Assembly: GCA_036501625.1 (NCBI GenBank)
Contig: DASXZY010000008.1
Coordinates: forward strand, 124,001 to 188,000
Length of the DNA: 64,000 nt
DNA from: Palsa-1400 sp036501625
Lineage (GTDB): Bacteria > Verrucomicrobiota > Verrucomicrobiia > Limisphaerales > Palsa-1400
Direction of reading: 5' to 3'
The first letter of the stretch is position 1; each line of letters begins with the position of its first letter. The notes beneath the pieces are model-generated. The model saw nothing but the letters and a program-made list of their open reading frames with translations, ran no database searches and was not told where the DNA came from. Made by a program: the position numbers and the translations under genes. Shown here one piece after another: positions 1 through 6,982 of the stretch.

Positions 1-863
1 CGCACTGATTTTTCCCGGCCATCCAATTCCACCATCAACAACGCGCGCGAACCGGCCAGCCGCTTGCTTCCCGTGCGCTTCCGGGCCGCTTCCAGCGTAA
101 ACGAATCCGCCACCTCCAGTGCGCAAGGCAGAAAGCCGTCCGCGAAAATAGCGCCAATGGCCCGCGCGGCCGCTTTCATCGAGTCAAATCCAACCACCAA
201 GAGCGCACGGTAAGGCGGCAGCGGAATCAGCTTCAAAGTTACCTCCGTCACGACCGCCAGCAGCCCTTCCGAGCCGACGATCAAGCGTGTCAAATCAAAG
301 CCGGTTTTGTTCTTGTGCGTGCGCCCGCCCAAGGCGGCCACCGAACCGTCCGCCAGCACGGCTTGGAGGCCCAAAACGTAATCGCGCGTCACGCCATATT
401 TCAGGCAGCGCGGACCGCCGGCATTGGTCGCCACCGTGCCGCCGACGCTGCAATCGGCCCGGCTGGCGGGATCGGGCGGATAATACAAACCAACGCGTTC
501 GACAGCATCCTGGAGCGTTTTGAGGATCACGCCCGGTTCAGCCACGGCCACGAAATCGCGGGCATTGATTTCTTTGATGCGATTCATCCGTTCGAGCGAA
601 AGGACAATGCCTCCCCGAATCGGGACGCACCCGCCGACGTATCCAAAACCAGCCCCGCGGGCCGTTAAAGGAATTCCGTGCGCCGAAGCAAATTTCAAAA
701 GCCGGGAAACGGAAGCCGCACTGGCAGGCAGCGCCACGGCCGAAGGAACATGCCGGGCGAACCATTTATCCCCCGCGTATTGTTCCAGCGCGGACCGTTC
801 TGTAAGCAGTTCGCCGGCCGCCAGGATCCTCGAAAGGCGCTTGATCGGAGGCGGCGCGCTCAC
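1..863 (-). CDS. FAD-binding oxidase, glycolate oxidase subunit GlcD-like (3' end outside window)
   Basis: The enzyme is a flavin-dependent oxidase or dehydrogenase of 2-hydroxyacids such as glycolate or D-lactate. About 287 residues are visible, and the C-terminal part lies outside the window. The PCMH-type FAD domain is clear: an early TARGAGFGYVGGC motif is followed by PPDPASRADCSVGGTVATNAGG and KYGVTRDYVLGLQAVLADG, the usual FAD pyrophosphate-binding layout. I chose the GTG at 863 because it overlaps the TGA of the upstream DUF2007 gene (GTGA), which implies translational coupling, and because the coding frame begins there with MSAPPPIKRLSRI. No ATG fits the domain start. The exact substrate cannot be set without the C-terminal domain; D-lactate dehydrogenase is the main alternative. 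Confidence 0.85.
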   Translation of the reverse strand, partial: MSAPPPIKRLSRILAAGELLTERSALEQYAGDKWFARHVPSAVALPASAASVSRLLKFASAHGIPLTARGAGFGYVGGCVPIRGGIVLSLERMNRIKEINARDFVAVAEPGVILKTLQDAVERVGLYYPPDPASRADCSVGGTVATNAGGPRCLKYGVTRDYVLGLQAVLADGSVAALGGRTHKNKTGFDLTRLIVGSEGLLAVVTEVTLKLIPLPPYRALLVVGFDSMKAAARAIGAIFADGFLPCALEVADSFTLEAARKRTGSKRLAGSRALLMVELDGREKSV

Positions 864-1081
864 GCGGCGGGCGAGTCGTTCGATTGCAGCAAAACGCGGG
901 CGCTTTCGGCTTGGTCGTCCGGCACCTGAACCTCCGACCCGCCAATGGGCAAATTGAAGCCAAAACTGATGGCCGTGGTGCCGCTCTTGACGTTCACCAA
1001 AAAGCCATTGGCCTCCAGACGCGACTTGACCAAATCCGCTTCCGCCGGAGTGGCCGCATTGGCAACAGTGACAAATTCCAT
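860..1081 (-). CDS. DUF2007 small protein (putative signal transducing protein)
   Basis: This 73-residue soluble protein fits the DUF2007 family, whose biochemical role is not established. It opens with MEFVTVANAATPAEADLVKS and continues with a pattern in which one helix (AEADLVKSRLEANGF) precedes a beta strand and a VQVPDDQAESARVLL tail. The last residues of the typical fold, a valine-rich strand followed by an alpha helix with Asp-Gln-Ala, are present. It is the first gene of a two-gene unit with the FAD oxidase, overlapping it by 4 bp. Repeat copy A begins about 108 bp upstream of its ATG. A second member of the family lies at 48651-48860, also next to a repeat copy. Confidence 0.7.
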   Translation of the reverse strand: MEFVTVANAATPAEADLVKSRLEANGFLVNVKSGTTAISFGFNLPIGGSEVQVPDDQAESARVLLQSNDSPAA

Positions 1082-1134
1082 GCCAACAACATGGCGTCAA
1101 AGCCCTTAAAACTCAAGTCCCAGCGTCCCAGTCT

Positions 1135-1152
1135 CAATCGCAATCGCAATCT
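1135..1152 (+). repeat. Short AATCGC tandem tract preceding repeat copy A
   Basis: Three consecutive CAATCG/CAATC-type units lie about 36 bp before repeat copy A. A similar AATC-rich tract (48394-48421) lies before copy C. The role is unknown. Confidence 0.4.
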
Positions 1153-1188
1153 TCCCGCGCCGTTTGGAGTTCGGCTCCAGATTAACTG

Positions 1189-1396
1189 CTTGCATTACCA
1201 TGAAATCATGGTACAGTCTGGGCATATTCGCGCTTCGGCGCATGTTCTTTTGGGGTTTTGGAGGGATTTTTCAAATAAAAAATTAGCAAAAACAAACTGA
1301 GACCAAGGCAAATCAAGAGAAAACAGGGCATAACAAGGTAGATTGCGATATTTTTCGATCAAAACGGCGGCCCGGCGCCGGGCTGTTGCTTTTTGC
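1189..1396 (+). repeat. Dispersed intergenic repeat family, copy A (full length)
   Basis: This element of about 208 bp recurs in inverse orientation at 27928-28134 (copy B) and, lacking the last 40 bp or so, at 48465-48632 (copy C). All copies begin CTTGYATTACCA, with a short inverted repeat ending in ATGGTA. A GCGC-TTCG-GCGC hairpin and TGTTCTTT follow, then an A-rich stretch, a GACCAA block, ACAAGGT-like sequence and TGCGGTA-like sequence. Copies A and B share a further block, TTTTTCG to CTTTTTGC. The reading frames contain stops and shift between copies, so protein coding is unlikely. It may be an RNA gene, a leader element or a non-autonomous mobile element. No transposase or clear target duplication was seen. 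Confidence 0.85.
1370..1394 (+). terminator. Terminator-like hairpin at the 3' end of repeat copy A
   Basis: A self-complementary GCCCG-GCGC-CGGGC hairpin (1370-1383) is followed by a T-rich tract that ends CTTTTT. Copy B keeps a weaker CGGC/GCCG stem and the same T run at the matching place. This arrangement fits an intrinsic terminator for a transcript that runs through the repeat. There is no experimental support. Confidence 0.4.
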
Positions 1397-1488
1397 CCCA
1401 TCGCAGGTGTTCGACATGCCTCCAATGATCATGCTGCACTCCTGGCATCCCACAAACAGAACAACGCAAAACAAGGACGGGCAATACT

Positions 1489-1689
1489 ATGAATGCTGCT
1501 GCCACTCGGGCCAATCTTCTGCTAGCAGGCTTTTCTTTTATGCTGCTGGCATCCGCCGCGCGCGATGCCAATGCCCGCCAAATTGTAAGTTCACTAGCTC
1601 CGTCCCAAACGATTTCGACGGTGGCCGGAGGCGATTCCTGCGAGCCGATCGCCACGCCCGATGGCCGGTTTTTCTTCTGGTTCTTTTGA
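1489..1689 (+). pseudogene. Truncated secreted beta-propeller-type remnant
   Basis: The 66-residue frame has a plausible signal peptide (MNAAATRANLLLAGFSFMLL, then ASAARDANA) and a purine-rich AAGGACGG upstream of the ATG. The mature part reads STVAGGDSCEPIATPDGRFF and stops soon after. In many verrucomicrobial secreted proteins this pattern begins a long WD40/TolB-like propeller, with G-D-S-x-x-P-x-x-T-P-D-G-R-F as the first blade. Here the frame ends at the point where the propeller should continue. It is therefore best read as a remnant of a much larger gene. The alternative is a genuine small exported protein. No further propeller sequence is visible before the ROK gene. Confidence 0.4.
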
Positions 1690-1698
1690 CACGCGTGT
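1686..1698. promoter_or_regulatory. Candidate promoter -35 and operator before the ROK regulator
   Basis: A TTGACA hexamer (1686-1691) overlaps a perfect 10-bp palindrome, ACACGCGTGT (1689-1698), which ends 28 bp before the ROK start codon. ROK repressors often autoregulate, so an operator here is plausible. No good -10 box was found at standard spacing. Confidence 0.3.
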
Positions 1699-1726
1699 GA
1701 CATTTTGAAATCGAAAAAAACAGGTT

Positions 1727-2941
1727 ATGTCCGCCAAACAAACTAAGACGCGAGCCGGCGCCGCGGCCGGCCCGCGCCGCTTCAAGATCAAGCAGGAGAC
1801 CATCGCTTACCTGGAAGGCGACCTGCTCCGGCGCGTCCGCGCGCAAGAGGGCTTGTCGCGCGTCGAGTTGGCGCGAGACCTCAACCTCGCCCCATCGACC
1901 GTCGGCATTTATGTCGATCATCTGATCGAGGAGGGGTTCCTGCTCGAAAGCAAACGGGTGGGCAGCGAGTTCGGCCGGCCGCCCACGGCGCTGGCTCTGA
2001 ACCCCCAAGGCGGCCGGTTTATTGGCGTCGATTTCGAGGCGCGCAATATCATGGCCACATCCGTCGATTTTTCCCAGAAACCGCTCAAACAATTTCACGA
2101 CACCATCACGGCGTCCGATTCCGTCGAGACCATCCTGGCCAAGATCGAGCATGCGATTCGCGAAGTCCTTGGCGAGGACGGGCGGCGCGTGCTGGCTATT
2201 GGAGTGGGCGTGCCGGGTGTCATCGACCCGGTCAACGGAGTCGCCCGCCAGTACAAACATATTCGCGGCTGGAGCCAAATCCCGCTGGCGCAACTGCTTT
2301 CGCAACGGTTCAGCGTGCCGGTCTTTTTGGAGAATAACATCCGTTCCATGGCTTTGGCGGAGTTGTGGTTTGGGCACGGGCGCGGAGTGGAGGACTTTAT
2401 TTGCCTGGGCATGCGCAGCGGCATCGGCGCGGGCATCATTGTGGCCGGGCATGTTTATCATGGCAGCAACAATCTGGCCGGCGAGATAGGTGATTGGCCC
2501 TGCGCCGCCGGCGACGGAAGCGAAAGCGTCTCCACGCTGGAGGAAATCGCGTCCTTGCGCGGCATCCAGGCGGCGCTGGCTTCCAGCGGAGCCGCCCATC
2601 TGGCCGGCGGCCACGAATTGAGCGTGACTCACTTGCTCAAGGCGGCCCAGGATGGCGATCCTGCCGTGCAAAAGCTCATGGAGCGGCTGGCGCGAACACT
2701 GGGGCTGGTCATGAGCCAGTTGAACCATGCGTTCAACCCCGGCAAAATCATCCTGGCAGGGGCATTTCCGGCCTTGGGCGAACCATTCCTGGATCGTCTG
2801 CGGATATGCTTCCGGCAAGCTTCGCGTTGCGAGGAACTTCCGCCAGTGGCGGGTTCGGCCCTCGGAGAATTCAACGGCGCCATCGGCGCGGCCGCCCTGG
2901 CCGTGCATCAGTGGAAGCCCGGCGTCGGAAAGCCTGCCTAG
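1727..2941 (+). CDS. ROK-family transcriptional regulator (NagC/XylR type)
   Basis: This 404-residue protein has a winged-helix DNA-binding domain at residues 20-80, including SRVELARDLNLAPSTVGIYV, and a ROK sugar-binding fold from about residue 100. It probably senses a sugar or sugar phosphate and represses the downstream cluster of aldolase, zwf, glucokinase and glucoamylase genes. The kinase features look lost: where active ROK kinases have DxGGT it has GVDFEARN, and where they have the catalytic ENDANxA it has ENNIRSMAL. The zinc motif CxCGxxGCxE is also absent after GEIGDW. This fits a pure regulator rather than an enzyme. A palindrome just upstream may be its own operator. The ligand is unknown. 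Confidence 0.85.
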   Translation: MSAKQTKTRAGAAAGPRRFKIKQETIAYLEGDLLRRVRAQEGLSRVELARDLNLAPSTVGIYVDHLIEEGFLLESKRVGSEFGRPPTALALNPQGGRFIGVDFEARNIMATSVDFSQKPLKQFHDTITASDSVETILAKIEHAIREVLGEDGRRVLAIGVGVPGVIDPVNGVARQYKHIRGWSQIPLAQLLSQRFSVPVFLENNIRSMALAELWFGHGRGVEDFICLGMRSGIGAGIIVAGHVYHGSNNLAGEIGDWPCAAGDGSESVSTLEEIASLRGIQAALASSGAAHLAGGHELSVTHLLKAAQDGDPAVQKLMERLARTLGLVMSQLNHAFNPGKIILAGAFPALGEPFLDRLRICFRQASRCEELPPVAGSALGEFNGAIGAAALAVHQWKPGVGKPA

Positions 2942-3033
2942 ATGGGTCCTGGCAGCCCCCTCGGATTTGCTTGCGGGCCATGTCAGTCCATGTATTCTCA
3001 ACGGCGTTGGGAGCTTTTCACCGCCCCAAGGAA

Positions 3034-3060
3034 ACCCGCCACCTGTAGAAAACGGCGGGT
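3034..3060 (+). promoter_or_regulatory. Leader hairpin upstream of the aldolase gene
   Basis: ACCCGCC and GGCGGGT form a perfect 7-bp stem around a 13-nt loop, ending 25 bp before the aldolase start. It may be the terminator of the ROK transcript (no strong T tract follows) or a 5' leader structure. Confidence 0.3.
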
Positions 3061-3085
3061 GGATGAATTATCAGGACTCTAAGAA

Positions 3086-4018
3086 TTGAATATGACAGAT
3101 ATGAACACACCCCGCGTCAAAGAGATTTTAAGCTGGTACGGCAGCGATAATCCCGGAACATTGGCCAACATCGCCCGCCTGTTGAATCATGGCAAGCTGG
3201 CCGGAACCGGCCACTTGGTCATCCTGCCCGTGGACCAAGGTTTCGAGCATGGCCCAGCCCGGAGCTTCGCCATGAACCCGCCCGCTTACGACCCGCATTA
3301 CCACTTTCAACTGGCCATCGAATCGGGCTGCAACGCCTACGCCGCGCCGCTGGGATTCATCGAGGCCGGAGCCAGGGACTTCGCCGGCGAAATCCCGCTT
3401 ATCCTCAAGATCAATAATCATGACGTATTGCTGGACGAAAAAGACCCCCAGTCTGCCCTCACCAGCGGCGTGGAAGACGCCCTGCGTCTGGGCTGCGCGG
3501 CCATCGGATACACCATTTATCCCGGTTCCGCCGCGCGCGTGACGATGTACCAGCAATTACGCGAGGCATCTGAATTGGCCAAGAAAAACGGCCTGGCCGT
3601 AGTCGTGTGGTCCTACCCTCGCGGTTCATCTTTGAGCAAGGAAGGCGAGACCGCCATGGACGTGGCCGGTTACGCCGCCCATCTCGCCGCGCAATTGGGC
3701 GCCCACATCATCAAAGTCAAATTGCCCTCCGCGCACCTCGAGCAGGACGCCGCCAAGAAGGTTTATGAAAAGGAAAAAGTGCCCATCGCCACCCTGGCGG
3801 AACGCGTCAAGAATGTCGTGCAATGCTGTTTCAACGGCCGGCGCATCGTCATTTTCTCCGGCGGCCCCGCCAGCAGCGATGAGACGGTCTTCGGCGAAGT
3901 AAAGGCCATCCGCGACGGCGGCGGTTTCGGTTCCATCATCGGGCGCAACTCCTTCCAGCGCAAAAAAGAGCAGGCCCTGCAATTCCTCGGCAAGATCATT
4001 TCCATCTATGGCAGTTGA
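3086..4018 (+). CDS. fbaB: Class I fructose-bisphosphate aldolase (FbaB/DhnA type)
   Basis: The enzyme cleaves fructose 1,6-bisphosphate to dihydroxyacetone phosphate and glyceraldehyde 3-phosphate through a Schiff base. Its 310 residues match the archaeal-type class I aldolase. Motifs are GHLVILPVDQGFEHGP near residue 44, KINNHDVLLDEKDP, WSYPRG, and AHIIKVKLP, which carries the expected Schiff-base lysine. The C-terminal phosphate-binding loops IFSGGPASSD and GGGFGSIIGRNSFQR are intact. The TTG at 3086 has an AGGA about 9 bp upstream, and ATGs in frame at 3092 and 3101 are alternatives. It lies between the ROK regulator and zwf, which ties it to central sugar metabolism. Confidence 0.92.
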   Translation: MNMTDMNTPRVKEILSWYGSDNPGTLANIARLLNHGKLAGTGHLVILPVDQGFEHGPARSFAMNPPAYDPHYHFQLAIESGCNAYAAPLGFIEAGARDFAGEIPLILKINNHDVLLDEKDPQSALTSGVEDALRLGCAAIGYTIYPGSAARVTMYQQLREASELAKKNGLAVVVWSYPRGSSLSKEGETAMDVAGYAAHLAAQLGAHIIKVKLPSAHLEQDAAKKVYEKEKVPIATLAERVKNVVQCCFNGRRIVIFSGGPASSDETVFGEVKAIRDGGGFGSIIGRNSFQRKKEQALQFLGKIISIYGS

Positions 4019-4052
4019 CACAACGGGCTGAACGGGTTTTCTTTTCTTTGGC

Positions 4053-5588
4053 ATGAACGAGTCATACACGGCCAGCGCCTCCGCCGAAGCGCCCATCCGC
4101 AAGGCGGACCCATGCGTCATGGTCATCTTCGGCGCCAGCGGGGACCTGACCAAGCGCAAGCTCATCCCGGCCTTGCTCAACCTGGCGACCGCCAAGCTGT
4201 TGCCGGAGCAATTCGCCATCGTTGGCTACGCCAGCAACGACTACACCACCGAGACCTTCCGCAAACAACTGAGCGAAGACATAAAACAATTCGCCAGTTG
4301 CCCAGTCACGACGGACTTGTGGAGTTGGTTCCTCAACCGCATCTACTATGTCCGCGGCGATTTCCAGGACCCCGCCGGATTCAAGCTCCTGAAGGATCAA
4401 ATCGCCGAGGCCGAAAAGGCCCATAACGTACCGGGCAACCATTTCCACTATCTGGCCGTGGCGCCGCGCTTTTTTGGCGAAGTCGTGCGGCAGCTTGGCG
4501 CGGCGGGGCTGGCCCAGCAGGAAGGCGGCCATTGGGCCAGGGTGATTATCGAGAAACCCTTCGGCCGCGACCTCGATTCCGCCCGCCTGCTTAACCGCGA
4601 GATCAAACAAATCCTGGAAGAACGCCAGATTTACCGCATCGACCATTACCTCGGCAAGGAGACGGTGCAAAACATCATCATCTTCCGCTTTGGCAATGGA
4701 ATTTTCGAGCCAATCTGGAACCGCCGTTACATCGACCACGTCCAAATCACCGCCTCAGAAACCGTCGGTGTCGAACGGCGCGGCGGTTATTATGAAACGG
4801 CTGGCGCGCTGCGCGACATGGTGCCCAACCATCTCTTCCAACTGATCTCCCTCACCGCGATGGAGCCGCCCACCTCCTTCCACGCGGACGACGTGCGCGA
4901 CGAGCAGGCCAAGGCCATGCACGCGATCCAAATCCCCACGCCCGAAGACGTGCTGCACATGGCCGTGCGCGGCCAATACGGCGAGGGCCGCGTCAATGAC
5001 GAAATCAAAGCGGCCTACCGCTCTGAAATCAACGTCGCGCCCGATTCCACGACCGAGACTTTCGCCGGATTGAAATTGCGCATCGACAATTGGCGCTGGG
5101 CGGATGTCCCCTTTTATTTGCGCACCGGCAAGCGCCTGGCCAAGCGCACCACGGAAATTGCCATCCAATTCAAGCGCGCGCCTTTCCAATTGTTTCGCGA
5201 CACGCCGGTGGAAAATCTCGAAACCAACCGCCTTGTTCTCTACATCCAGCCGGAGGAGGGCCTTTCCCTGCGGTTCGGCGCCAAGATTCCCGGCCCCATC
5301 ATGCACATGGGCGCTGTCGAGATGAAATTTAATTACGTCGATTACTTCGGGCGCACTCCCAGCACCGGTTACGAGCGGCTCATTTACGATTGCATGATCG
5401 GCGATGCCACCCTTTTTCAACGGGCCGACATGGTGGAAGCGGGCTGGAGCGTCATCACGCCGGTGCTCGACGTCTGGAAGGCCCTGCCCCCGCGCAGTTT
5501 CCCCAATTATGCCTCCGGCTCCTGGGGACCCAAGGAAGCCGATGACCTTCTGGCGCGCGACGGCCGCTCGTGGAGAAAAATTGAGTGA
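4053..5588 (+). CDS. zwf: Glucose-6-phosphate dehydrogenase
   Basis: It oxidises glucose 6-phosphate to 6-phosphogluconolactone with NAD(P)+, the entry step of the oxidative pentose-phosphate pathway. The 511-residue length is normal for the family. The N-terminal Rossmann motif is VIFGASGDLTKRKL, and the substrate and catalytic motif is RIDHYLGKE. Other conserved pieces are EKPFGRDLDSA and YFLRTGKRL-like PFYLRTGKRL. The C-terminal part ends normally. The downstream glucokinase starts with a GTG that overlaps the zwf TGA (GTGA at 5585-5588), so the two are translationally coupled: glucokinase makes the substrate of Zwf. Confidence 0.96.
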   Translation: MNESYTASASAEAPIRKADPCVMVIFGASGDLTKRKLIPALLNLATAKLLPEQFAIVGYASNDYTTETFRKQLSEDIKQFASCPVTTDLWSWFLNRIYYVRGDFQDPAGFKLLKDQIAEAEKAHNVPGNHFHYLAVAPRFFGEVVRQLGAAGLAQQEGGHWARVIIEKPFGRDLDSARLLNREIKQILEERQIYRIDHYLGKETVQNIIIFRFGNGIFEPIWNRRYIDHVQITASETVGVERRGGYYETAGALRDMVPNHLFQLISLTAMEPPTSFHADDVRDEQAKAMHAIQIPTPEDVLHMAVRGQYGEGRVNDEIKAAYRSEINVAPDSTTETFAGLKLRIDNWRWADVPFYLRTGKRLAKRTTEIAIQFKRAPFQLFRDTPVENLETNRLVLYIQPEEGLSLRFGAKIPGPIMHMGAVEMKFNYVDYFGRTPSTGYERLIYDCMIGDATLFQRADMVEAGWSVITPVLDVWKALPPRSFPNYASGSWGPKEADDLLARDGRSWRKIE

Positions 5589-6265
5589 ACGTATTAGTCA
5601 TCGACGTCGGCGGCACCGGCATCAAGCTTCTTGCCACCGGCAAGCACAAGCGCCTTCGCTTTGATTCCGGCCCGCTCATGTCCGCCAAAGACATGGTCGC
5701 GGGCGTCAAAAAGGCTGCCGCCGATGCCGGCTGGAGCTACGATGTCATTTCGATGGGATATCCCGGCCCCGTCGTGCATGACTGCCCCATGGCCGAGCCG
5801 CACAATCTGGCCAAAGGCTGGGTCAAATTCGATTACGCCAAGGCCTTCGGGCATCCCATCAAAATTATAAATGACGCCGCCATGCAAGCTCTCGGCAGCC
5901 ATAACAAGGGGCGCATGCTTTTCCTGGGCCTGGGCACCGGCCTCGGTTCGGCCATGGTCGCCGAATCGGTCGTAACACCGATGGAACTGGCGCATCTCCC
6001 CTATAAAAATGGCCGCACTTACGAAGACTATCTCGGCATGAGAGGCCTCCTTCGCTCCGGCCGGAAAAAATGGCGCAAGCATGTGCTTGAGGCCGTGGAT
6101 CAACTGCGCGCCGCCTTGCAGGCGGAATATGTCGTCCTGGGCGGCGGCAATGCGCGATTGATGAAAAAACTCCCCTCTTTCGTCCGTCTGGGCGACAACA
6201 ATAATGCCTTTCGCGGCGGCTTTCGCCTCTGGAAGAAGAAACACGTCAAAGGCATTTCTTACTGA
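5585..6265 (+). CDS. ROK-family glucokinase, polyphosphate glucokinase-like
   Basis: The protein (226 residues) phosphorylates glucose, probably with polyphosphate or ATP. It has the complete active-site set that the ROK regulator lacks: the first phosphate loop VIDVGGTGIKLLATG at residue 5, MGYPGPV, the catalytic Asp in IINDAAMQALGS, and the second phosphate loop LFLGLGTGLGSAMV. A block resembling NLxKxWxxFD (NLAKGWVKFDYAKAFG) resembles PPGK. The C-terminus is short and basic (GFRLWKKKHVKG), as in compact PPGK enzymes. The start is a GTG overlapping zwf by 4 bp. Whether the phosphoryl donor is polyphosphate, ATP or both cannot be read from the sequence. Confidence 0.85.
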   Translation: MNVLVIDVGGTGIKLLATGKHKRLRFDSGPLMSAKDMVAGVKKAAADAGWSYDVISMGYPGPVVHDCPMAEPHNLAKGWVKFDYAKAFGHPIKIINDAAMQALGSHNKGRMLFLGLGTGLGSAMVAESVVTPMELAHLPYKNGRTYEDYLGMRGLLRSGRKKWRKHVLEAVDQLRAALQAEYVVLGGGNARLMKKLPSFVRLGDNNNAFRGGFRLWKKKHVKGISY

Positions 6266-6280
6266 ACAAGCTGGTTAATT

Positions 6281-6982
6281 ATGAAGACAGTGGAAAACGC
6301 GGAGAAGGTTGTATTTCTTTTTGATGTCGATAACACCCTCTTAAACAACGACCAGGTCACACGCGACATGAGGGCCCATCTCGAGCGCGAAGTGGGCGCC
6401 TTGGGCGCCAAGCGCTATTGGGCCATCTTTGAAATCCTCCGCTCAGAACTCGGTTATGCCGATTATCTGGGCGCGCTGCAGCGTTTCCGCACGGAGTACC
6501 CGCACGATCTGCGCCTGCTGACCGTTTCGCGCTTCCTTGTCAACTACCCTTTCGCCAATCGCCTTTTTCCCAATTCCATTGACGTGATCGAGCAGGCCAA
6601 GTTATGGGGCCGGGCTGTATTGTTGACAGATGGCGACGTCGTTTTCCAGCCGCGCAAGATTGAGCGCTCCGGCCTGCTGGAAGTCGTCGAGGGCCGCGTC
6701 CTCGTCTATGTTCACAAGGAATCGGAATTGGGCGATGTCTCGCGACGCTATCCTTCCCAACATTACGTCGTGGTCGATGACAAATTGCGCCTGCTCACGG
6801 CCATCAAAAAAATCTGGCAAACGCGCGTGACCACGGTTTTTGTCCGCCAGGGCCATTACGCGCTGGACCCGGCCATCGTGGCCGCCTGCCCTCCGGCGGA
6901 CGTGACGCTGGAGCACATCGGCGACATGCTGAACTGCAACCTGCCCGGCTTGCTCGAGGCCGCGCGGAGCCACGCCGCATGA
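6281..6982 (+). CDS. HAD-superfamily hydrolase
   Basis: This 233-residue phosphatase-like protein has HAD motif I, LFDVDNTLLNND (DxDxT), near residue 14. A motif II-like TDGD lies in VLLTDGDVVFQPRK, and the motif III/IV acids lie in YVVVDDKLRLL. A helical cap of about 80 residues follows motif I. Its substrate is unknown; the setting between glucokinase and GH15 suggests a sugar phosphate. The stop codon overlaps the start of the downstream GH15 gene (ATGA at 6979-6982), and it sits 15 bp after the glucokinase. Confidence 0.8.
   Translation: MKTVENAEKVVFLFDVDNTLLNNDQVTRDMRAHLEREVGALGAKRYWAIFEILRSELGYADYLGALQRFRTEYPHDLRLLTVSRFLVNYPFANRLFPNSIDVIEQAKLWGRAVLLTDGDVVFQPRKIERSGLLEVVEGRVLVYVHKESELGDVSRRYPSQHYVVVDDKLRLLTAIKKIWQTRVTTVFVRQGHYALDPAIVAACPPADVTLEHIGDMLNCNLPGLLEAARSHAA

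Noticed and set aside
1195..1425. Frames within repeat copies A and B (for example 1195-1425 and 27963-28349)
   Set aside because: They run through the repeat, with stop codons and frame shifts between copies. Conserved translated words reflect nucleotide repeat conservation, not a protein.
1538..3001. Long open frame on the minus strand opposite the ROK regulator
   Set aside because: It is the antisense shadow of a well supported gene; it has no recognisable domain, and GC-rich coding DNA gives such frames often.
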